Source: Smallanthus sonchifolius
Lineage: Eukaryota; Streptophyta; Magnoliopsida; Asterales; Asteraceae
Assembly (NCBI GenBank): GCA_023525975.1
Contig: JAKNSE010000030.1
Coordinates: 2,643,001-2,707,000, forward strand
Length of the DNA stretch: 64,000 nucleotides
Direction of reading: 5' to 3'
A model generated the notes under the pieces. The model had not been told where the DNA came from. It was given only the letters and a program-made list of their open reading frames with translations, and ran no database searches. Shown here piece after piece: positions 54,239 to 64,000 of this stretch. Every line of letters starts with the position of its first letter. The first letter of the stretch is position 1. The translations under genes and the position numbers were made by a program.

Positions 54239-54887
54239 TTCACTAAAAACAATTTAAAAGATCCACACACCTCTCTACAAAAAATCATGACAACTGTAGT
54301 TGGATTATTTTTAAATGATAAATCTGAAACAAATCCTCGTATATCTAAAAAAGAACGAGAAAGCCTCGCAGCATATTTATACCATTGACATCAAACACAC
54401 GACATTTTGTGTGAAAGAATGTATGTTGGGCTTAACTTAGACTATTGAAAAGAAGTCGGACCGATCCGAGACACGCCGGCTCGAATTCACTTTAGTTACA
54501 TACAGAGTCGTGCCGAGGCAACTCGTTTACACTAGAGTCTATTTCAAGCGAGCTATTTCAAAGTTTTTTCAAGCGAAAATTATTCAAGACGAGGCGAAAG
54601 TGTGTAAAATAGCCATATGATCCAAAGAGAAATAATAAATTATTACACAATCCAAGGATGTACATATAAATCATAAGTAACAATGAACATTGAGAACCAC
54701 ATCCGGTAAAAGAACTTTATAATTCATCATGAACATATGTGATTGGTGATTCTAGTAGTGTTTATAATGACAAAGCATTTGAAGAAACAACTATAAGAAT
54801 TAAAAAATACTTGTAGTTTATGAAGGAGAAAGTATTTCACAACTCATGTCATCCAAAAAAACAAAATAACTTTTGTTAACAATTATT
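54239..54887. repeat. Partial P unit (right part) after the E2 break
   Basis: 54239-54260 resembles the Q-unit stretch AAAACAATTTAAAAGAT (33420); then P sequence runs from GATCCACACACCTCTCT to the TTATT site. So LTR, Q and P sequence are joined within about 30 bp, a deletion scar. The short P ORF is disrupted here. Confidence 0.75.
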
Positions 54888-57599
54888 TGTCACACCCTCA
54901 AAATCCACCTGCGGGGTTTTACCGCAAAGCGCGTGACATACTAGTATCTCAGTCATTAGTTACACGGAATGACTCTATATGAATTTAAATAAAATACTAA
55001 TGCTGCTCATAGTCACGAGACAACAAAAGCTTAAGTTTGAAAACGTTGCGGAAGCGTAAATAAAATCCAAATGCAAGAATAGTGAAATGCGCAAAACACC
55101 GCGCCCAAACCAAACTAAATAATAGAAATAAATAAGTTTGAAATTGTTTGCGAAAACCATGCTCAGACCATGCATCCTAATCTTGTGTGTACCTTAGCGA
55201 CCTGAGAAAGACATGCTAAAAGTGTCAACACAATGGTTGGTGAGTTCATAGAGATGTAAGTAGTTAAAAAGTTCGATGTTTGCTAGATGATGTAATTTAT
55301 GTATACCGATAGATAGCTAGTCTATGTCATGCTACTACAAGTGTTTGAAACCGAAGCTGACTGTTTTTGTTTGTTTGCCTTCCGCCATGTCTACCGAACA
55401 ATGGCAAATGTCTAGGCTAATATTACACCAGTTCGACCTCCAGTCAAGTTAACGCGACTAACTCGGGTGGGGCTTGTCAAAACCCAGTAGTACTACTCAA
55501 AATCACCACACTATGTTCCAATACTAACGGTTCGAGAATGTAAGGACTTGTTGGTATGTTTGCACTTTAGTAAGCAAGCGATAATACAATAATACACAAA
55601 CCGATAATGTTTGCGTGCATGCTTTCTCCCCAAAAGGGAAAGTAAGTAAAGATAGGGGCCATGAAACTCACCTGAGTGTGTATGCAAGTGAAAGCTAAGT
55701 AAAACAGCTGAACCTCTAACTGCCACCTATAATTCATAGTCTATAAGTGCGTGTTCGTGCAAGTTGATATGAACCCTTAGTATCCAAACAATACTAATGT
55801 TTAAGTGTTTTGAAAAATTTACAAGTTTGACTCAAGTTTGACCCGACGACCCGTTGGTGACACGTTGTAAGTAATTATGTTTGCTTAGTATAACATTACC
55901 ACATTATACACAATGATCATACTGCAGCACTTTGCAACAAATCCTATTTGTTCTAACAAACAAGTACGGTTTTCATAAATAGCAAGTTTCCAAAAATAGC
56001 AGGTTTCCATAAATAGCAGGTGTGTTTGGGATTCTTGTTTCTTGGAATTATCATTGTTAATATGCTTGTAAGATTACTATAACATGTTCTAGATCACCAC
56101 ATCACATAACACCTGCCTAGAACTGAACATGTATGTCATAATTCCAAATAAAGTTTCTATGTTTAGTAACCCATGAGAGACATGCAAGACTTCAAGCATC
56201 TAACACATTGCAACATGTTATTATGTCCTACATAACATAGCTCTATCATCAAATTATACCACATATGTCCAATTAACCCTATATGGCCACTTTTGCAAAT
56301 TAAAGTTTCCTTATTTAGCAAGTTTGTAGAACCGGGTTAGGTATTGAAAATTTGATTCCACAATTCATCTACACATGTAACAAGAAACACATAAACCTCA
56401 TTACATCATATAGTTCAATGCTAGTATGCAAGTTTCAAAACCTAAAAAGTTTCCTTCTTTAGTAAGTTACGATTAATTCACATGTTTTCTACAAATCTAC
56501 ACTTTCACGTGCTTCAAAACTTCATATATAATTAATTAGAAACATTCTACATCATCGAACACGTATAATAACCCATATTCAACAAGTTCCTCCAATTAAA
56601 GTTTCCTCTTCAGGAAAGACTATGTTTTCTAGCTTGTTTAACGGGATTCAAAGCATCAAAGCAATTCCATACAACTTATATAATAAGATTATAACCATAG
56701 CAATCATCATACACATCAAATACGCAATCTAGAAATCACAAAAAGTTTCCTTTATGGGAAAGTTACAATCTTTACAACTAGGGTTTCAACAAAATCATCA
56801 AATACATGTAAAACAATGATAAAGTCACCATCTTTTTTTTTATAAAAACTCATGTTTGGATGAACTAGGGTTTCAATATAAAATCTAGAAATCAAAAAGT
56901 AACGGAATTGAACGAAACAACTTACGTAGGATTGTTAGAAACGTCAAGGGGAGTCCGAATACGCGTCCAATTTTAAGATCGGAGCTCAAACGAGAGGTGG
57001 TTGGGTTGCTTGAATGAATTCGGCAATGGGGGGAGGGAGAGGGGGGTTGGGACGGCAATTTAGAGAGAGAGAATGTGATTAGGGTTTCAAATTTTATAAA
57101 AATCCTTATATGGTGGATTTCAAAGGTTTTAAATTTGGAATGGATAATCATAAAATATTAAAAAAACATTTAAATAAATCCACTAGATAATATTCTTTTA
57201 AATAATTATTTTTATAAAAGTTTCCATATCTATAAAAATAATTAGTATCAATAAAATAACAAGTAAAATTAAAATCTGATAATTCTACGCGATATAACGA
57301 AAGTTCACATAATTCACAGAAAAATCACAAAACATATAAATTCACATAACTTATATTAAAAATAATTATTCGCAGTTATTTTTATTAGTTCACCAACGTT
57401 ACGGGTTCAACTCGTGTGTGATCCGGAAATTATACGAATTACCGATACGTGAGTGTTTGTGCGAATCTGACACATCTAATTAACCTAATTAAATGTAATG
57501 CATGAGTGAATGTTTGAGATAACTGAGTTTGAATAAATAAATGTTTGAGATAACGATATTTGTGTTAACGGAGTTAACCTGAAAATGTAGGATGTCACA
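54888..57599 (-). mobile_element. Family E solo LTR (2712 bp)
   Basis: Complete LTR with TGTCACACCC and GGATGTCACA ends on the plus strand and TTATT on both sides (54883-54887, 57600-57604). No internal region. It is at the same position in the host unit as E1 and E2. G-rich run at 57028-57051. Confidence 0.95.
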
Positions 57600-57604
57600 T
57601 TATT

Positions 57605-59715
57605 ACTCAAATTAAGCAAACATCAACTTTTGTTAACTTTACGTACTTTACTTTTAAAAACAATTTAAAAGATACGATAGCCGTCAATTCCTTGTCACTT
57701 CTTGTATTGTCCTCGTGATCAATACCTGGTATTGTCCTCGTGATTAAAACCGCTTAACATGGTATAGTCGTCGTGATCCATACTGCTTAATCATGGTATT
57801 GTCCTTGTGATTAATACCGCCTAACACGTACATGGAGGTTGCGTGGACCCCCGAGTAACCGCCGTCACCCATCCCAATTGTACAACCGTTAGCGAACCAC
57901 GAAGGTTCTTATAAATGGGAATTTTGCAGGTAAAAGTGCCTTAGATCACTTTTGTCAACAAGTTTTTTACTTCGATCTGTTCGTCCATCTAAATGCAACG
58001 ATCAGATTTCAACAACGATGTTTCTTCGCGAAGACTCGTATCATGAATCAAAATGATTTTGGAAGTTGTTGGAGAGTTTGACGGTGAATCAAATCGGAGG
58101 CGGCCCATGGTGATTTTGATGACGCATAAAATCTCATATCACTTTATTCACAATGTCGGATTATTTACTAAAAAATTTTATTTTTTAATCATATTTGCCA
58201 TACATATATAAAAATTAAAAATTTAGGACAAAAGTGTTTTGAATTAACCCATGTGATGATGTAGTGGTTGCAGATGGAACATATGAAGAAGATGAAGATA
58301 TGCGACTCGCACGAGCATTATATAAACACTGAAGATTTGTTGAATTTTGTATTCCTAAACACAACTGTTTACTTTTTAATGTTTTTAAAAAATGATTTTT
58401 TTTTGTAAAGGGATTTCATAGAGAAGTTAAGCTGCAAGCCATTTGTGGTGGCGGACGTCTTTTACCATAAATTCCACTTGAAATGGAGAATGTTGTTTGT
58501 TCACTAGACCGAATCTTCAAGGTACGGCTGCAACAGTCGCCACTCTTCTTAGAGGAAAGGGTCAATTTTTGCTCACTTAGTTTTGGGAAAAACCACTTAA
58601 ATGGTAAGTGGCATTTGTAATTTCTAGTAATTTGGTGAATAAAGTTTAAATATTTGTAATCTTTCTCCATCTAATGTGTCTCAGGGTGTTCAAGTGTCCA
58701 AAACAAATAAATGCACAAAGATTAATAATCGTAGGAACTGTACTTATATATTTATCGAATCGTAGGAATGTTGTTTGTATAGAAGTTTTTATGAAGAGAT
58801 GATACCGTTTGATTGTTGTACGTGATGTTTTATTTAAAAATGTTGTTTGGAATATGAAGGTAGTAGAAAAAACGAAAGAAATATAGTTTTAACAGTTTTT
58901 TGTATAATTACATTGTGATAATCTCACGTTCATATTATAGCTTCATTAAACCCCTTGATTTTATAACCATTATTACACACAAATAACAATATAGGTTATT
59001 TGAATAAGGTATGTATTAATGATTCTGATTGTATAAAAACCTTTCATTTGTACTTAATCTTTGTATTCGGATTTTGGTCTGCTCGTTTGTCTTCTATATC
59101 AAGTATTGCTAATACGGTCAAAGAACCCGGCTACCGGACAAGTAAAAAACTGGTTTGTTATGTGATCAAGAAATCGATGTCCAAATGTCAAGGAAGATTA
59201 TCGTACGGGATTTTTGAAACAAACATCACAGTGTTGTTCGTTGGGCTCAATTTGTCAAAAAATAGAAAAAACAAAATTCATAATGCTCAAGAAAAGCCAT
59301 TAAAAACGAAAACCAAATTGTTTCAATATGCTACGTACTTACCTAACGGTTTCAATATGTCAAATATCTCAATTTAGTTTCGGTTTATGGCAAAAACCGA
59401 ACCCAATATATCCATGAACTCCCAGTCAGTAAAAAATAACTTTCCTCCCACGACTTTTGCTTAGAAGATAGCGTTGATTGATTTCTGTATATTCATTGGT
59501 TTCTATAGTTTATGCACTCATAGTGCATTTGTATAACACCACTAAAACTAACCGTTTTACTAAAGATACGAGTAGAATTAGAAGATTATTGGTTTCTTAT
59601 GATGTAACAAAAAATAAATGAGTTATGTTTTTAAACAATTATTTTGTTGACAAACAATTGAAACCCAACCACAAATTTCTTTTTTTACTAAAGTACTTAA
59701 AATATCACTTACGAC
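57605..59715. repeat. Tandem host unit, half Q, copy 3
   Basis: Matches 33370-37185 without the 1.85-kb insertion. It includes the GGTATT hairpin array (57703-57825) and the exon-like block (57961-58600). A 125-codon ORF at 59000-59377 is open here but its homologue in copy 1 stops early, so it is probably not a gene. No family recognised. Confidence 0.8.
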
Positions 59716-61434
59716 ATAATAGAAGCAATGACAAACACTTTTGTTTTCATGTTTGTCAAGTGGCACTTGGAGTTCCCCCAAACACTTCAGTAAGACGTTC
59801 TAATAAAACATCGCAGTGAAGTGTTCGGAGGATCCCTTAGGGACACTTGGCTTTTCCTTTCTCTTGCATTACTTTGTAGTCACCCCATGTGTTGGATTAT
59901 AAAAAATGGCTTAGTTTTAGCTATATATAGATGAGTTATGGGAAGCTTCTGATCCATGAACCAGCATGATGCATGAGAAGGGTGAACATGGTAGGCAATG
60001 AGGCTCTATTAGGAGAGTGGTTTTCATGTTCACGTATAGAGGAAAAGATATGAAAACAAGATGTCATGGTGAGGACCAGGAGAAGAGAGGTATTATATAC
60101 TCATTTCTTCATTTATCCCTTAAACATGACTAGGTTCAGCTTCCAACTTTAGTAATATTGGCATCAAATTCCATATATGCTCAAGGAATCATCTAAAGAT
60201 GTAGAACGGTGAGTCCAAAATAAAATTTCTAGCAGTGGTATTACTCTTTTAAGCTACCTTGACTCTCTCGAAACAATAACTTTCAACAATTACCCACCCA
60301 CATATTCAAGCTAACTAGCTGGCAAATCAAGTTTCACACATCTAGTACTTCACATTACTTAGTTGACGTGTCAGCTTCTACATGGTATCCTTTTATTTCT
60401 ACCTGATTACAAAAGAAAAACATTTACCATCGAATATAAAAAAAAATCTTTAGGTCGTGAGAGTAAAAGTTATCTTTTTATTTTGTTTTTTTGTTGTTCA
60501 CACAAGATTGTCAATCGAGTTTCTGTAGGACCTTAACCAATTGAATAAAAGGCAATCGTGGACGATTCTAAATTAACCACAATTTAGAGTAGAGAAACAA
60601 TACTTTTCTGTAAAATGTATATTCAGTAGCACATAAATCAGAAATTACTACTTTTCTTGCGGGTAAGATTAAAATAACGTAAGATGCAACTTGTTATCCT
60701 CACACATCAAGGAATTTACTAGGAATGTGAACTTATATGATTTGTGTTAGAAATCCAATCTAAGCCATTTAAATTAACCTTTGTGATTCAGACCAAGATA
60801 GAAATGGGAGGAAAAATTAAATCCTTGTTGGTGCAAATATGGTTTTTTGTACGTACTTATGTTTTGATGAATGACAAATGTGAATCTTATATATAGAGAT
60901 TTTAAATGTGTACTCTTAGTATATGCGCATTTCAAATTAAAATAATTAAGTTAAATCAAAGCAACCAACTCAGCTCATGGTTTGTCAATTTAGGCCGAGG
61001 TAAAAAAGATCCGGACACCTCTCTACAAGAAATCATGACAAGTGTAGTTCAATGATTTTTAGACGATAAATCCGAAACAAATCCTCGTATATCGAAAAAA
61101 GAACGAGAAAGCCTCGCAGCATATTTATACCATTGACATCAAACACACGTCATTTTGTGTGAAAGAATGTATTTTGGGCTTAACTTATACGATAGAAAAG
61201 AAGTCGGACCGATCCGAGCCACGCCGGCTCGAATTCACTTTAGTTACACACAGAGTCATGCCGAGCCAACTCGTTTACAATAGAGTCTATTTCAAGCGAA
61301 CTATTTCAAAATGTTTTCAATCCAAAGAGAAATTATAAATTATTACATAAACCAAGAATGTACATATTCATCATAAGTAACAATGAACATTGAGAACCCC
61401 ATCGTAAAACAACTTTATAATTCATCATCAACAG
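59716..61434. repeat. Tandem host unit, half P, copy 3
   Basis: Same content as P copies 1 and 2. It has several small deletions near its end (about 61310-61430) and lacks the TTATT end. The short ORF is disrupted. Confidence 0.8.
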
Positions 61435-62137
61435 AAATAATAAATTATTACATGGTTTGTCTTCATGAACATAATCCATCATAGTCTGTCAATTTAAGGC
61501 GAGGTAAAAAGGACCCAGACGCCTCTCTACACGAAACCAAGACAACTGTAGTTGGATGATTTTTAGACGATCAATCCAAAACAAATCCTCGTATATCGAA
61601 AAAAGAACGAGAAAGCCTCGCATAATGTTTTATACCATTGACATCAAACACACTTCATTTTGTGTGAACGAATGTATTTTGGGCTTAACTTATATGATAG
61701 AAAAGAAGTCGAACCGAGCCGAGCCAGCCGGGCTCGAATTCACTTCAGTTACATACAAATTCGTGCCGAGCCAACTCGTTTATAATAGAGTCTATTTCAA
61801 GCAAGCTATTTCAAAGTTTTTTCAAGGGAAGATTATTCAAGACGAGGCGAAAGTGTGTAAAATAGTCGTATGATCCAAAGAGAAATAATAAATTATTACA
61901 TAATCCAAGGATGTACATATTCATCATAAGTAACAATGAACATTGAGAACCACATCCGATAAAACAACTTTATAATTCATCATCAACATATGTGATTGGT
62001 GATTCTAATAGTGTTAATGACAAAGCATTTGAAGAAACAAATATAAGAACTAAAAAAATACTAATACTTTATGAAGGAGAGTTTTTCACAACTCATGTCA
62101 TCCAAAAAAAACAAAGTAACTTTTGTTAACAATTATT
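61435..62137. repeat. Partial P unit, copy 4, with the empty LTR target site
   Basis: A second copy of the P right part directly follows copy 3. It carries the longest version of the short ORF (61556-61873, 105 codons). It ends AACAATTATTACTCAAACTAAG: a single TTATT (62133-62137) with P sequence on the left and Q sequence on the right, and no LTR. Confidence 0.85.
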
Positions 62138-63740
62138 ACTCAAACTAAGCAAACATCAACATTGTTCCTAGGTGGCTAAAAAGACAAAAGTTTAAGGCTA
62201 AAAATCTTGGGTCCTTTAGATATTGAGTACCAAGTTCATGAAAATCTTGGGGGCATGTGATGTAGGTAAGTGTGCATAGTGGTCTTCAATGAACTAGTTC
62301 TTGACATATGAGTGGAGATTACAGTCTCTTCTCTTCATATGAAGAATATGATCGACATGTAGTTGAGTTTGTTGTGGAAATCTAATAGATAAGTGGTCGC
62401 CTAGGTAACATCCTTCATAAATATTACCTTAACCAATTAGATGTTAATCATGTGGCCTTATATCTCATTGGTCTTGGTAATTTTTGTGATAACTATTTGA
62501 GCCATGCATTTACTAAAAACAATGTAGTTAGAAACAGATCTGAGTCGAGCAAGCTCGTTTACAACTGAGTATTTTTCGAGCGAGCTATTTCCTAGATTTT
62601 TCAAGCGACTTTCTAGCTTTGAGTTCATTTAATAGCTCTACAAGGAACATTAAAACCCCCGTGTGGTATAACAACTTTATAGTTCATCACGATGGTGATT
62701 GGTGATTCTAATAATCCTAATTAACAACAAAACATCAAATTCATAAAACTCATTTTCATTTCTCAAGCCAACGAATTTATTTCATCCACTATAAAGGACT
62801 ATCGATTGCAATTGTATCCCTTTAATTCTTTGATAAATGGTTATTGAACTTCACTTGTAACAAACATATACAAGTTGAAGGTAATAAATTCTCCTACTTC
62901 CCAATGGATTTTGAGCGATCAAAATGTATAAAGGAAAAAAAAGGTTATGTTGAGCAAAGATTACAAGACAATTTAATTATCTAATATTAATGTGCATGAC
63001 TTCTATTTTAAAGTTGTGTGGTGTTCCCCAAGCACTTCACTTAGAATGCCTAATCAAAACATCATACAAAGTATCTTTAACGAACACTAAATGGTCTCTT
63101 CATGGTTATATGTGACCTATGTAATGTTTATAACTATTTAACCTTTTTATTATTTCAGTACATCATTGATTTGGTAATTTGTTATGTGATCAAGAAATCG
63201 ATGTCCAAATGTTTAGGAAGATTATAGTGCGTGATTTTTGAAACAAACATCACAGTGTTGTTCGTTGGGCTGAATTTCCCTAAAAATAGAAACAACAAAA
63301 TTCATAATTCTCAAGAATTAAAACCAAAAACGCAAAGCCTTTAAAAACGAAAACCAAATTGTTTCAATATGCTACTTTAACGGTTTCAATATGTCAAACA
63401 TCTGTTTATGGCAATAACCGAACCCAATCTATCGTTGATTGATTTCTGTAAAAATATGTCAAACATCTCTGTAAAAAATAACTTTCCTCCACCACTTTTG
63501 CTTAGAACATAGCGTTGATTGATTTCTGTATATTCATTGGGTTTCTATAGTTTATGCTCTCACATTGCATTTATATAACATCACTAAAACTAACCGTTTT
63601 ATTAAAGCTATTAGTAGAATTAGAAGATTTTTGGTTCTTATTATGTAACAAAAAATAAATGAGTTATGTTATTAAACAATTACTCTGTTGACATACAATT
63701 GAAACCCAATCACAGTTTCTTTTTACTAAAGTACTTAAAA
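62138..63740. repeat. Tandem host unit, half Q, divergent copy 4
   Basis: Begins like Q copies 1 and 3 for about 30 bp (ACTCAAACTAAGCAAACATC) then differs. 62317-62525 matches 18125-18343. 63175-63740 matches the right end of the other Q copies. The part between is AT-rich and unrecognised, apart from GAGC/GCTC-rich sequence at 62530-62600. Confidence 0.65.
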
Positions 63741-64000
63741 TATCATTTACGACATTAGAAGCCATCTCAAACACTTCTGCTTTCATGTTTGTCAAGTGGC
63801 ACTTGGAGTTCCCCAAAACACTTCAGTAAGATAAAACATCTCAGTGAAGTGTTCGGAAGATCCATGAACGAGCATGATGAGGCTCTATTAGGAGAGTGGT
63901 TTTCATGTTCACGTATAGAGGACAAGATATGCAAACAAGATGTCATGGTGAGGACCAGGAGAAGAGAGCTATTATATACTCATTTCTTCATTTATCCCTT
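63741..64000. repeat. Tandem host unit, half P, copy 5, cut by window edge
   Basis: Starts CTCAAACACTTCTGC and runs with small deletions to the window end. The array continues beyond. Confidence 0.8.

Noticed and set aside
59000..59377. 125-codon ORF as a host gene
   Set aside because: No recognised family, and the homologous frames in Q copies 1 and 4 are broken.

Overview
The window is nuclear DNA of a flowering plant and consists almost entirely of transposable elements. I found no intact host gene, rRNA or tRNA gene. Several Ty3/gypsy chromovirus (Tekay-type) elements with LTRs of 2.3-2.7 kb, and a Copia-type element with a large extra ORF of the kind common in daisy-family genomes, point to Asteraceae. 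That assignment is recalled family resemblance, not a search.

Region 1 (1-18122) is a nest. The oldest layer is a minus-strand Copia pol gene whose reverse transcriptase (17482-18122) and RNase H (6041-6187) parts are now 11 kb apart. A solo LTR (6188-7006 plus 16785-17481) split it. A young, nearly complete Tekay element (7007-16784, target duplication CTTTA) then landed in that solo LTR. On the left, a second Copia element (1-6040, minus strand, cut by the window edge) interrupts the same RNase H fragment. It carries a decayed gag and an extra ORF, with no pol between them.

Region 2 (18123-64000) is a decayed tandem array of a roughly 4-kb host unit, here split into halves P and Q. P copies lie at 18344, 37186, 54255 (partial), 59716, 61435 (partial) and 63741. 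Q copies lie at 33370, 57605 and 62138. At the same TTATT site between P and Q sit three minus-strand insertions of one gypsy family (family E): a full-length element (20215-33364), a composite of two internal regions (39214-54238) and a solo LTR (54888-57599). The uninterrupted site survives at 62133-62137. The full-length element's right LTR holds another solo LTR (30579-32572, target duplication AAAAC). The first Q copy also holds a 263-bp MITE, an exon-like fragment resembling gamma-tocopherol methyltransferase, and the end of a CACTA transposon.

The most interesting signals are these: (i) four unrelated LTR-type sequences each carry their own set of short palindromes, including a 7-copy hairpin array with strict 32-33 bp spacing and paired stem changes; (ii) a 97-bp phase-1 intron inside gag of family E; (iii) the same-site LTR insertions across a tandem duplication, with nonsense mutations shared in a mosaic pattern; (iv) the captured methyltransferase exon. 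Apart from gag and pol of the young Tekay element, every TE gene carries stops, frameshifts or deletions.
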